Shown here: positions 45,140 through 57,139 of the stretch, one piece after another
Layout: the number at the start of each line of letters is the position of its first letter
How positions within the stretch are numbered: position 1 is the first letter of the stretch
Source: Heliopora coerulea
Taxonomy: Eukaryota > Cnidaria > Anthozoa > Scleralcyonacea > Helioporidae
Direction: 5' to 3'
Length of the DNA: 64,000 nucleotides
NCBI GenBank assembly: GCA_030142905.1
Contig: JASJOG010000158.1
Span: forward strand, 62,001 to 126,000
Made by a program: the position numbers and the translations under genes
Notes under the pieces: model-generated
What the model saw: only the letters and a program-made list of their open reading frames with translations
Told to the model about the DNA's origin: nothing
Database searches by the model: none

Positions 45140-45867
45140 ACCAACTGGCATCAGCTGTTTGGCTACATCATATGAACAACGTAGCCGCTTGCTCATAAAA
45201 GTAAGCAATCAAATTTCTTCATTTTTTCAAAAAAACAAAAAAAGTTTTGCAACCGAATACTGGAGTAAATGGTCAGAAAACCTGGTTTATCTGACCTATT
45301 TCTTACAACTTTTTAATTTTCTTACCCATCAGGTTCCCTGTGGTTAAGAACATAATCGACATCTCTTGCTAATCGAAAAATTTAGAGTTTGTTTGCGAAT
45401 ATTCATAGCTCTTGCAACGAGATGAAGGGTTTATATCCTATGAACAAACGTTGGTACTCGGCCATTAAAATAAACCATAAAATTGTTTTATGAATAAACA
45501 ATTTTACTACGGAGCACCGAAGTAAACGTCCAGATATCCTAGTTTATCTGATCGATTTCTCATGGATTTTTCATTTTGCCGTGCAGTAGGTTCCCTGTGG
45601 CTATGTACATCAAAGACATCGATAGGTAACCCGAAAGTTTGGTATTTGTTCAAGAATATTATAGTTCTGGCGACAAGATCGAAGGGCTTGGGCCACTGTT
45701 TTGATATATCAGTTAATTGATTAATTATTTAATATGATATAAATCTCAAGTGATTACTATTTCTTACTGTTAGCTACGAGGTGAGGTTATTGTCTTCAAT
45801 TTGTCCCTTAGTCAAGAGTCTCACGAAACAAATCAGAGTCGCTTAATTGAAACTTTAACTTATTGAA

Positions 45868-46008
45868 ATGGATTGGTCAAGCTGGAACTACGAACTAGTC
45901 AGAGTTTCGAAGATTTCCTCACCAAATGAATTTGGCTACGAGAAGACCACTTACAGTAATGACGTAATGTTGGATGCAATCATCAAAGTATTAATAGAGT
46001 TTCGTTAA
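45868..46008 (+). other. 46-codon open frame, unit 1
   Basis: The frame starts MDWSSWNYELVRVSKISSPN, continues EFGYEKTTYSND and ends LIEFR with TAA. It stays open at the same length in unit 2 with five amino-acid changes. It may be a small protein or a leftover exon. No family recognised. Confidence 0.25.
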
Positions 46009-47085
46009 TCAAATATTTCTGGTGGTAAGACATGTCCACTTATCGTTTGTGAGCCACTCTCCGAGGTTAACAAACTGGACTTTGAGGAATGGGGCAGTAG
46101 GTATCACACTAAAAATAAACAATTTATTAATATCGATTATCAAAATGACAGGTGGCAAAAGGGCAATTGTGTATATCGAGCAAGCCCTTTATCAGCAGGA
46201 AACTCTTGGACGGAGGATTCTCTCGCTTTTATGTTCTTGAGCTATATTGCTTGGAATGAACTGACGCAAGAATGTTTAATTTGAATGATATTCAAAATGC
46301 CAGTTAATCACTCTATTTCATACAATCCTCGCCTTTCTCTTCCTTTAGATAGTTACGAGTCTTTGTGATGAAGGCTAACTATTCATCAAAGCTGATGCAG
46401 TTAAAATTGGCTGTGCAAGTATTTGTGGTAGAAAACCATTGTATTAATGCAAGTAGCTTTAAACAGATGTGAAGCACAGAAGAAAAATGATTAAAAGCTT
46501 TTAACATTATTTTTCCTGGTCTGAAATGCTCTGGGTTAAGGAGGTGGATCTCCAACACAAAACGTCCAGGAATTACATCGAAGTTTCGGTAACTTTTGAC
46601 TGGGAAACAAAATACCCCTCATTAAAATACCATTCGATTCCAGAGATTTGCATAAAAACTCTTTCATCGAAAAGGAAATGAAACTTTTTTTGAAACTAAC
46701 CCTGTCTTGAAATGCATTTTCTAGTGGATCTAAACTTTGTTTACATATTTGTTCAAACAGCTATTCAAAGGAATGTTAACATCTTGCAACATTTTTATCA
46801 AATTAACCCCTTTATGCATGACATTTTTCTTTCGTTGTTTGTTCTCTCTCTGTTCTCTCATTTGGTCTTTTGTTCCAGGTCTCCAATACATAAGACAAAA
46901 TGCCTTAAAGAATATAACCATCAGTTATATACCGTGCATAGTTCTTGCCCATGATCAGGTTCCGTGATAACCTGAAAGTGTTGGTATACACTTTGTGCCT
47001 TCCAAGTCAAAATGGGAATACAGGCACGGAAAGTTGTTCAAGGTGTGAGTGAGCCATACCACGTAGACGTTAATTGTTAATTGCC

Positions 47086-47119
47086 GACCTTTCGACCTAT
47101 TAACTGAAGTCTTCATCAG
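47086..47119 (-). ncRNA. hammerhead-ribozyme-like motif, duplication unit 2
   Basis: The minus strand reads CTGATGA, an extra A, stem GAC/GTC with a 12-nt loop, then GAAA and GGTC. The invariant core is intact apart from the extra base before helix II. Confidence 0.4.
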
Positions 47120-47842
47120 ACCAACTGGCATCAGCTGTTTGGCTACATCGGATGAACAAGGTAGCCGCTTGCTCATAAAAGTAAGCAATGGAATTTCTTC
47201 ATTTTAACAAAAAAAGACTTTTTACAACCAGATACCGGAGTAAACGGTCAGAAAACCTGGTTTATCTGACCTATTTCTTACAACTTTTTAATTTTCTTAC
47301 CCATCAGGCTCCCTGTGGTTAAGAACATAGTCGACATCTCTTGCTAATCGAAAACTTTAGAGTTTGTTTGCGAATATTTATAGCTCTTGCAACAAGATGA
47401 AGGATTTATATCCTATGAACAAACGTAGGTACTTGCCCATAAAAATAAAAAATAAAATTGTTTTATGAATAAACAATTTTACTGCGGGGCACCGAAATGA
47501 ACGTCCAGATATCCTAGTTTATCTGATCGATTTCTCATGGATTTTTACTTTTGCCATGCAATAGGTTCCCTGTGGCTGTGTACATCAAAGACATCGATAG
47601 GTAACCCGAAAGTTTGGTATTCGTCTGAGAATATTATAGTTCTGGCGACAAGATCAAAGGGTTTGGGCCACTGTTTTGATATATCAGTTAATTGATTAAT
47701 TATTTAATATGATATAAATCTCAGGTGATTACTGTTTCTTACTGTTAGCTACGAGGTGAGGTTATTGTCTTCAATTTGTCCCTTAGTCAAAAGTCTCACA
47801 AAAGAAATTAGAGTCGCTTCCTTAAAACTCTAACTTACTGAA

Positions 47843-47983
47843 ATGGATTGGTCAAGCTGGAACTACAAACTAGTCAGAGTTTCGAAGATTTCCTCGCCAA
47901 ATGAATTTGGCTACGAGAAGACCACTTACAGGAATGACGCAATGTTGGATGCAATCATGAAAGTATTAATGGAATTTCGTTAA
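47843..47983 (+). other. 46-codon open frame, unit 2
   Basis: Same frame as at 45868-46008, beginning MDWSSWNYKLVRVSKISSPN. Substitutions between the copies are mostly amino-acid changing, which does not argue for strong constraint. Confidence 0.25.
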
Positions 47984-48540
47984 TTTAGTATCTCTGGTGG
48001 TAAGACATGTCAACTTAAAGTTCGTGAGCCACTTGCCGAACTGAATAAACGGGACCTTGAGGAACGACGTGGTAGGTGTCACATTAAAAAAAAAAACAAT
48101 TTATCAATCACGATTGTTGTAATGGCAGGCGGTAAAAGCGTAATTGTGTATATCTAGGAAGCCCTTTATCATCAGCGAACTGTCGGAAGGATTCTTTCAC
48201 TTTTATTTTCCTGAGCTATATTGGTAGGAATGAATTGACGCAAAAATACTTAATTTGCATGATATTCCAAATGCCAGTTAATCACTCTATTTCATGCAAT
48301 CCTCTTCTTCCTCTTCCTTTAGATAGTCACAAGTCTTTTTGATGAAGACCAACTATTCATCAAAACTAAGGCAGTTAAAATTGGCTATGCAGATATTTGT
48401 GGCAGAAAACCATTGCATTACTGCAAGTAGCTTTAAACGGATGTGAGGCACAGAAGAAAAAAGATTGTCCGAATGGGTGGTGGATCTCCATCATAAAACG
48501 TCCAAGAATTACATCGAAGTTTCGACTCGATTCCAGAGAT

Positions 48541-50035
48541 TTGCACGGTTTTCCAGCCATATTTCTCCGAATCGTTGATGATACCTTGGATATTTTGGGT
48601 CGAAGACTTAGTCGGTCTGTGATACAAAAATCTCTGAGATCTGGCATTATATCACCGTCCTTAATTAACATCATTGTTGACCATGACAAAGATCATTATA
48701 ATTTAAGTTGGACAAATTGAATAATACATCGTAGGGTTGTGCGATAAGGTGGTAAACACGTTCGGTCTTGTCCATGTCATCCAAAGATCGATCACCTAGA
48801 TCAATCATTTTATGCTTGGCAAGAGGTCTTTTCTCTTATATGAAGTAAAAAAAAAATCTGGTGAGATTGTTTATAAATAATAAAACAATGTACTTCTCTT
48901 TCCACTACCCTAACACTAACTCCTCACCGGGTATTGTCTTCGGTCTACAAACTGTTGCAAAATATTCATATTTCCTGGCTTCCGATATTTGAAGCTTTCC
49001 ATCGGGAAACATAAAAAACTGGAAAATCGATGCTCGACGGTACCGATGCATTTTCGGTTACCATAATCCTCTACATTTTTATACACTAGCTACTCAACTC
49101 ACAATTCTCACCGTTTACGTTGTTTGAATACGAGAATTGATCTATTGCACGTTATTCTGTACGTTGTGCACAGCTAGTTCTCGGTCAACTGTTGTTTGAC
49201 CATCAATAATTGTCACTCCATTTGGCGCTGCAAAAACGCAATAATGTCAACGAATAACTAGAACTGGGTGATCCAAAAAAGCCCACGGGAAACTTTCTCC
49301 AAAGAAAGTGTCATTGTTGTGGGAACTTGCTGTGCGACATTAAAAAGAATTTAGCCCTGGAGTGATTTCATTTGTTTGCAAAACGCAGTATGGTTTGAAT
49401 AATGCTGGTTATGGTTCTTTATTTCACAGTCAAGTAGAGGAATTAGTGAATTATCCGATAAGAACTGAATCTTAAACATTTTCTGCTTTTGGTTCCTGAG
49501 TTACGTAATATACTTAGCATTTTGCACACAACGAGCCAACTTCTCATTGACGAACGCTTCAATGATTTCTTCGAGATCTTTTAACAATTAGATAGGTTTC
49601 GCCCCATTTCCCTTTTTTTTCTTCTTAAGAAGCGAAAGACTGGGTGTCTGTATTTCACCATGGCAATTAAACATTTAAGCCCCAACGCGTCAGTATTACA
49701 TTATTTTCCGGTGGCTTCATGTTGTCATAATGTCGTTCGCAAATCGCCATGTTCGATGCCCATTGTGAAGTGGGCTGAAAGGAACTTCAATTTGAAGTTT
49801 TAGGGTTTCTGTGGTAAATTTCGAAGCCACAACTCAAATTTTAAGGGTCCAGAAATAATATTAAAGCAAATATATTCAGGTAAAAATCCGAGAGAAAGTT
49901 TTCTTTAAGCAACGTTTGCAACCTTTTTAGAGGAAATAATTCCTGGTACAAGCTTAGGGCTGTTGAAGTGCTGACCAACTGCTTGGCAAAACTGTGATCC
50001 TTTCAGAATATTTGTAACCCCTAACGAAAATTTCT
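48541..50035. other. no gene seen
   Basis: AT-rich single-copy sequence. A frame at 48397-48720 spans the end of the duplication but resembles no family. Nothing else found. Confidence 0.35.
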
Positions 50036-50039
50036 GATA

Positions 50040-50835
50040 AGATTTAATATATGAAACGGTAATTTCATATGTGACATGAAAAATTTCATATTTGAACTTT
50101 AAATTTCACATGTGAGATTGCAATTTCATATATGAAAGGGGCAATTTCATAGATGAAACTTCCATACATGGAAAACAAATCACATATGAAATTTTCGTTT
50201 CATATATGATACTGAAATTTCATAAAAGAATTGAAGACTTCATACATGATTTATGTTCCATATATGGAATTTTCGTAGATGAAGTGATGGAATCATAAGT
50301 GAATTTATGTGTGATATACTTTTCACATATAAATAGGCACTTTCATATATGAAATAAATATTTCAGAAATGAAAGGGAAAATTTCAGACGTGAAAATTGC
50401 TCTATATTTAAAATAAATCACATGTGAAATTTTGATATGAAGATTTCATTTGACATATTCCATATATGGAATTAGAATTGATAAAATGATGGAATCATAT
50501 GTAAATTTAGATGTATTATATATTTAACATATGAATATATAGGCACTTTCATATGGAATGTTTTATTTTGTATATGAAAATAGGATTTTACATAACATAC
50601 TTTGACATATGAAATAATGAAATTTATATGGATGGATTTAAATGTGACATAGCACTTCGGATATCATTTGGTAACTTCATATACGAATTTTATTTCATAA
50701 TATCATAAGAAAATTCATATGCATCATGTGCATGGACCTAAATTTTCACACAAGAATTGGCATTTTCCTTTGATTGTATAGTTTCATATATGAAAACAGA
50801 ATTTCACACATGGCATAAAATTCAAAAAAAAAAAT
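50040..50835. repeat. array of short palindromes, TTTCATATATGAAA type
   Basis: About 30 variants of TTTCATATATGAAA, TTTCACATGTGAAA and CCATATATGG occur at intervals of roughly 20-30 bp across 800 bp. The spacing is irregular. The two-fold symmetric word is the conserved element; the bases between vary. Nothing here is coding. Confidence 0.75.
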
Positions 50836-53027
50836 ATTGTAGTCACACAGGTGAAATGAAGTATGATACACGTGTAACAAAGTTTACCCTATTATTTACC
50901 ATTTTAATGTGAATTTCTTAGGTTAGAACAACTAACCATGAAAGTTTAAAATTCAAAATTGATGAACGATAAAACTTTACCTTACACTGAGCTGTATAAT
51001 TGATGGTGTGCCATTAAGAAAGGGTCATTGCACCACTTTTTGCAAGCTCATGTCTTACTGGTGTTTTTCAAACATACTGGATTAAAGTTTCTACAAATGC
51101 ATCGCTGCAGTCCCAGTTAAGCATTCTTAAGACTTAATATTTAACAATTAGACAACAAGCCTTAGTTGATAATGAGCAAACAGTCAACAAGAAATAATGA
51201 CAATAATAAAACTTTATTTCAGTGTCACAGCATACCCTGTATTACATCCATATTAATGCATATTTACTGCACATTTATTATTCCAGGATATTTAAGGATA
51301 AAGTTTAACAAATCTGAATACAACTACAGTAAACTATTCAAATAAAATTAAAAAAGTTTTAATTAAATACAGGTCTAAAACCTAGTTATCTGATAGATAA
51401 TGATTTAATCAAGGATTAGTGAAGTCAGAATAAGCATGCAGAATTCTGACTTATACTGCTAATTAGCTTGTTTTTTTTTCTTTTCATAGACTGTTGGAAT
51501 TAAGGATAAGCATTATTAATGATCAAACCACCTTAAAATATCAAAAAAGTAAGTGATTCAACATGAGCAGCTGAGAACTGTAAGTGGATTGACAAGGCAA
51601 GTTGTTTTTAATATCACATCCTTTGCACACGTATATTGTGAACACAAGTGCACTTTAAACTCAATGTTTACCAGCAATGTAATTTTGGTAAATACAAACA
51701 CTGTACACTGTAATAGATGATATTTGAGAATCATCCTCAGAGATATACATGAAGTGAAACTTTTTGTGATAACCTGACACTGCCAAAATCAACTAAAAAA
51801 AGTTGACTCGAGCAAGATTTGAACTCTCACCTTCGCAATACCGGTCCACTGCTCTACCTGTTGAACTATTGTGTCTACAAAGATTGGAGGTGAGTTTTAT
51901 CCAATTTTAGTGCACGAGATATTCTTGCGACAACTTAACACTATCCATGAGAGGATGTGCGGTATTTCAATTCTATTTCAGAATCATACTTTTGATTGAT
52001 ACAGAATGAAAGGACATGTCCACTTCATATTTTATACAGAGATATTAGAACAACAAATTGAATTCTGGGTCCACTTTCACTGGTGACTATTCTAGTATCC
52101 ATGATCTATTAAAGGACACTACCAGATACATAGATGATGTCACAAACTTTAAACAAATTGTGGCCAGACCTTTCAAAGGTGCTCTCCATGCAAAAGCATA
52201 AATCACTTATGCTCCTCTGTTTTTCACAGATCAAAGATCAACATGTAAGATGAATGTTTTCAACCTCTCATATGTAGCTGTCAACGAACCTTTTAAAATA
52301 TCTTTTTCCCATTGAATTGTTCATTATACATGTATAAAACAAACAGGTTCCACTTTAGTTTGATCTGTGCAGTTACAGGTGTTAACACATCAGATGACTT
52401 AATCTGGTGAGAAAGTCATTATCAGAGGCCCACTATGACTAGAAAGATTTTTATCCTAAGAGGTATATCATGAAGCCAAAAGTAATGTGAAAAATGGAGT
52501 GTGGTTTAGGCTGTGTGGGACGCAATAGTACTCCGCCAAAAAACAAGAACATGAGATACGTACTGACATTTTGTGTGAAAGTTCACCGTAAGAGTTAAAA
52601 GGCCCTTTCAAACATTTGACATTATATTGCCATTTGTTTATCAAAACATAATCAACAATAGAAAAAATGTAAGTCTGTTCATTAAGGACTACAAATAGTA
52701 GTGAAAGATATTTACAATTGCCAGTAGTTAGAGGCATTTTAGCAATCAACAGAGCAACTTAAAGCTAAATATAACTATATCTTAAGACAAATATTAGTGC
52801 CCAGCATAAAACACAAAACAAAGCCATTGAATAAGATAAAGGATTTGATTTGCTTTGTTTCATGTTTTATACTGGCCACTAATACTGCACCACTGTTTAA
52901 CCACTAGCATCCCAGTCTGACAGACACTCAAATCAACTGTCCTTCTTAAAGTTCTTCTTTTTGCAGTCAGCAGACTGAAGACAAGAATTAAAATTGTAGT
53001 GAATACAATTCTCGTAATAAAGTAAAC
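50836..53027. other. AT-rich, no gene seen apart from a SINE-like head
   Basis: Low-GC sequence without supported exons. It lies downstream of the ankyrin gene and may include its 3-prime untranslated region. One tRNA-derived sequence at 51805-51875 is listed separately. Confidence 0.35.
51805..51875 (-). repeat. tRNA-derived SINE head
   Basis: On the minus strand AGTTCAACAGGTAGAGCAG gives a D-arm/A-box and GAGAGTTCAAATCTTG a T-arm/B-box with tRNA-like spacing. The acceptor and anticodon stems do not pair well. The flanks resemble no tRNA gene, so this is most likely a SINE promoter region. Confidence 0.55.
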
Positions 53028-56000
53028 TTAAATTGTGTAATCTGCTAGGCACATAATACGGGGCCGGTATTTCACAAGTTTCAAATAATTTTTGCGAGGC
53101 CTGAAAGGATGAGGAAAATGTGACAAATGAGCTATATGTATATTGTATATTATACATATAATATATTGTTATATATGTTGTATGTACATCCTATTATATA
53201 ATATTATATATATAATATCTCTGGGTCAGATATACATACAATATGTGGGTGTATATACAATGTATATACAATATGTGGGTCTTGTAGGTGGAACAATTAT
53301 AAGCTTCTTATCGTAGGGCTTGTAGGGGGGGTGAGGTGCCACAGAAGCATTTGCATGAGCACTTTATGGGAGAAAAACATTGGGGTTTAGAAAAAGATGT
53401 TGAAATTACATTGTTAGAAAAGACCAACCCATCTGACCCAACTCAACATGAGGATTTTTGGATTTGTGCATCAGGAACTATGGCTCCTTAAGGGACTTAA
53501 CGTGGCATTATTTTAATGGTAATTATTCTACTTATGGGACTTTGGAATTTATTATGTTAATTATCTACTATGGTAGGTATAAGAGGAAGGTGTAATATGT
53601 AGAAGTTTTATGGTGAACAAATATATGAGTTGAAACATTAAATTTGTGGTCTTCTTGATTAATTTATATAAAGCTTCATTATTAAAAAAAAAGAAAATAC
53701 ATTTTACATTTTGGAGCACAGCCCTTTTGTCAGAACAAAGGGGCTGTGCTCCGAAATGTAAAATGTATGTCTTTCAGTATTGGCTCTTGATATATATATG
53801 ACCACCAAAGCTACCAAATAAGATATTTATTATTAGACTATTTCATAGAACTGTTTCTACCCAGTAATGGAAGATTTATTTCATTCAATAATGTGTAATT
53901 TACATATGTTCAAATTTAACCAATCATTATTTCCCAGTAGCAACAACACAATATGCAAGAAGCCAGCAAATTGCTTTAATTTGATTGGATAAAATACAAT
54001 GCAGCAGATTATACTATTTCTAAACCAATAAAGCTTGTAAAGGACTGTGCAACAAGAGAAATTTAGTCTGAAATCTGTTTTGGCATTTTTTCTGTTTCCT
54101 AACCAATAGGCAAAATTCATATAAATAAAATAAAATAAATAAATAAATAAATAAGTAAACAAATAATTAAAAAGATGAATAAATGAGTGAATGAATTAAA
54201 TAAAAATTAGACACATCATAAGTGAGCTCACTTGATATTGACTAAGGTACTGTACATGCCATGGCTTGAGCAGTTACCTGTTGTTTTGAAGCACAGCATC
54301 ATGCATTGGTGTTTGAAGTTTACTGTCCCTCACTCTTATGTCAGTACTCTGTTAAAAAATAAAAAAAAATATAAAACAAAAAAATAAATTAGGCTATTTA
54401 TTTATTTTGTACCTTCTGTTCAATCAAATATTTAACAAGATCTCTATGACTGTTTTACTGCTATGTGCAAGGCTATCCTTTATGTAAAAAGTTAAAATCA
54501 GTAAGTAACTATCACAAGCAGTTTAAACTGAGCTGTCTAAATGGTTTGGCAAGGGAACATTGAAAAAAACATTATAAAAATACAACATGACCAGGTGAAT
54601 ATTACCCTCATGGAGCTATGCACAGTTGGACTGTTGGATTCAAATTAAATTTTATTTATGCAATGCACCCCAAAAAGATAGCATATCCTCTTTCCCACAG
54701 ACTGATCAGTAAAATGGATAGCCAGCAATAAAAATATTAACATTGTGTATTTGTAAAATGTCAGAAAGATCATTCTATTGCTCAGTAAAACAGTAAGAGA
54801 TTGGATAGTAAAAGAGATTACAGGTGGAGACACAATCTCCACTTAAAATGGTCACAGCATGACATTCAGCCATAGACATTGTGTTCAGGTACATATTAAA
54901 GAGACCCTCTTCTATGAGGTCAAGGAGAAGTGAAAGAAGGAAAGAAAGGAGTAAAGAGGATAAAAGGGACTTATAAGACTGCAAAGAAACTCACATGCAA
55001 AATCATCACCCCTACATTTACATCAAGCATTAAACATTTGCTGGCAAATCATGTAAAGGTTCAGCTCAAACAAAATCAGTTTACAAACTTCACCCTATTC
55101 CCATGTCATCAAACCAAAAAAACCACTGGTCATAAAAAATTAAATCATTTGTGCTGAATTAGTTTTGTATCTCATTACCACATCATAAACAATGACTTTA
55201 CCATATGCTGCAATTATCTCTTACCTTTTATTTCATTGCATAAAACGGATACCAAGAAGCTCAAGATATTGCACAGTAAGTCTGAAAAGAAAAATGTATT
55301 ACAAGTTCTTTACTTATTACTATCAAAATGATAGACTAACAGATTCCATACTCTACTAAATGTGACTGTCTTAAACTATAGTAGCCAGAACAAAATACAA
55401 AATGCCTTCTCAGGCATCATAAAAGCTTTTCATAAATTTTTGTCCATTTGGCTGGTTTGAATAAAATCACCGAGTGTTAGCTGAAAAATAGAAAATGATA
55501 CCTTATATTACTTTATTATTTAGATGACAAAATTATGATATTATGAGGACATAAACACTTCTGATGGCAGAAAAACATGTTTTTTCTCTCTTTATATTAT
55601 CATTTAATAACAATATTTTCTATATGCCAATAAGAACACATTTACATACAGATGTGCAGTACATTTGTTTGTATACTAAAGAGTTTGGACAATCTTAGCA
55701 CCTTTCATATAAACATGGCTAGAAAAATTGGAAATTAACCTCAAAGCAGGCCATATGAATTAAGCACAATGTCAGGTGACATGTACATCTGACTGGTAAT
55801 TGTTAGGAAGTAACATAAGTTATTAAGTAAACTTATTTGCTGATTTTTATCATATAGTGAAGGTACTGTTAATTATGGATACACTGCCCATACTTGTTTT
55901 CCCAGTTCAGTAAAAAGACTATCATTTGACAAATTTTTCACTAAAGGGGCTATTATACTATGCAAGTTGTCTTGCAACTGGTGCCACTACAGCTGAATCC

Positions 56001-56919
56001 ATCATCTTGCAGTTGTAGCATAAAGAGGTGTTAAAGTTAAAGTAGGAAATATTCATTGCAACAAAAGTTATCATGGAAACATATCCAGTTAGGACTAAGA
56101 CTGAAACTAATATTTATTTTCATTAACTGATCATGACTACCATTGCAAGACAAATTGCATGAAAAATTTTACACTGTAAAACACCTCAAAATTTTGTTGC
56201 AATATTGCTAGAAGCATTCTTTGCAAAAAATAGAACTTGGTTCAACTTTGTGCAACAATTGCACAATGTTGTGAGATTTGGTGAGTGCTGACTGTGTTTC
56301 ATGATGCAATTTCTGCTGCAACTTGTCTCACAACAAAGTTGTAAGAAAAGTTGTGAGAAAAGTTGTAAGACACTTGCACAGTGCAAGTACGTAATGCCTG
56401 ACCACGACTTTTGCTTTATGACATGTCACTCATCAACAACAGTCTCTCGTTTTATCTCAGGGCTACTCTAATACAGATGTGGACAATAATTCATTTTTGT
56501 ATTGAACGATATAAGCTTTAAGAAAGAAAAAAAATTAACACAAATCTTACCAGCAGGAAGTAAGTAAAAGTAAATGGGCAAATGACACAAGAAAGACTGT
56601 GAGGTCTTACAGGCAACCACTCCTTGCTGCATGGTGCACACACATCCTTCCACTGTTATCAACTTCACAAAGGACTTGCTCCAAACGAAAGGAGTTGGAA
56701 AACTCCACCCCAGTTACCAGATTGACAAGCACAATGTAGAGCAGTTTCGGCATAACTATTTCGGACGGCTACATCTGCCCCATTTAAAAGTAACGTCCGC
56801 ACTTTCTTTAAGTTACCCAGGGCAGCGCGATGAAGGTCTGAGAGTCCCTGCCGTGCAGAGCTTTGATTAACATCATTCAGACCCGGTTTTGGCTCATCAA
56901 TAATCAGTTCTGAGGACAT
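53028..56919 (-). CDS. small ankyrin-repeat protein, partly resolved exons
   Basis: Exon 1 (56718-56919) starts at an ATG reading MSSELIIDEPKPGLND and then one ankyrin repeat: LSDLHRAALGNLKKVRTLLL, NGADVAVRNSYAETALHCAC, donor TCTG|GTAACT in phase 1. An internal exon 54278-54348 (acceptor ttaacag) reads STDIRVRDSKLQTPMHDAVL, QNN, a second repeat start, phase 2 out. The exon 53028-53100 (acceptor cctttcag) follows in phase with PRKNYLKLVKYRPR and a TAA. Between exon 1 and 54348 an exon-like block 55225-55281 reads LTVQYLELLGI in the ankyrin frame, but its phase does not fit exon 1 and that frame meets a stop before the donor. Either a splice form is missed or the gene is damaged. Ankyrin repeats bind proteins; the partner is unknown. 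It diverges from the gene at 57.1 kb. Confidence 0.55.
53290..53770 (+). mobile_element. Penelope-like element 3-prime remnant with terminal hairpin
   Basis: A plus-strand frame near 53341-53470 reads KHLHEHFMGEKHWGLEKDVE, then TNPSDPTQHEDFW, the end of a Penelope GIY-YIG domain. After about 230 bp a perfect 30-bp hairpin (TACATTTTACATTTTGGAGC and its inverse, 53698-53768) closes the element. The loop side carries GGGGCTGTGCTCCGAAATGT, like the 3-prime half of a hammerhead motif. Confidence 0.65.
54121..54185. repeat. (AAAT)n simple repeat
   Basis: AAATAAATAAATAAAT with a few changes, in an intron of the ankyrin gene. Confidence 0.85.
55950..56400. repeat. MITE-like repeats with CAACTTGTCTTGCAA motifs
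   Basis: ATGCAAGTTGTCTTGCAACT at about 55961 is inverted as CATTGCAAGACAAATTGCAT near 56142, giving a 200-bp fold-back unit. A second block to 56400 repeats GCAACTTGTCTCACAAC and AAGTTGTAAGAAAAGTTGTG words. Both lie in an ankyrin-gene intron. Confidence 0.55.
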
Positions 56920-57139
56920 TGTTTTGTAATACAACCACAAATCATGTCCACGGAGCACGAACCTAGAACGAGAGCCCGCAGTACAGCGCGGTTGCTTGCA
57001 TCAAATATATGCGCATAAATCTGAGTCGTTAAAAAATGGCGGTTAGTTCGAAACTCTAAAAGCGGTACTCAACAATTCTACTCTTTTAGAAACGTGATAT
57101 AAACCATTTTTCGCCCCGTGCTTTGGTTTTGTTGCAGCA
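56920..57139. promoter_or_regulatory. divergent promoter between ankyrin and KNL1-like genes
   Basis: Two opposite start codons are only about 220 bp apart. The gap is richer in CpG (GCGCGG, TGCGCA, CGGTAC) than its surroundings and includes AAAAATGGCGGTTAG, a YY1-type motif. No TATA box is obvious. Bidirectional use is inferred from the layout. Confidence 0.45.

Larger units (their letters stand above)
44690..48540 (+). repeat. tandem segmental duplication, two units of about 1.97 kb
   Basis: Landmarks repeat at a constant offset of about 1975 bp: GAAATGCATTTT at 44732/46707, ATAACCATCAGTTATATACC near 44934/46914, ATGGATTGGTCAAGCTGG at 45868/47843, and AATGCCAGTTAATCACTC near 46300/48273. 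Identity is about 90 percent by eye. The second unit lacks a piece near 48520. A third, older relative over part of the unit is at 42.3-43.0 kb. The units include a Penelope-like end on the minus strand and a short conserved frame. Confidence 0.85.

Noticed and set aside
44975..45208. Minus-strand frames of about 77 codons repeated in both duplication units (also 46955-47188)
   Set aside because: They overlap the hammerhead-like Penelope end and are conserved only because the DNA is duplicated.
48375..48720. Overlapping frames of about 105 codons on both strands
   Set aside because: They cross the junction of the duplication and single-copy DNA, so they cannot be one old gene; no family match recognised.
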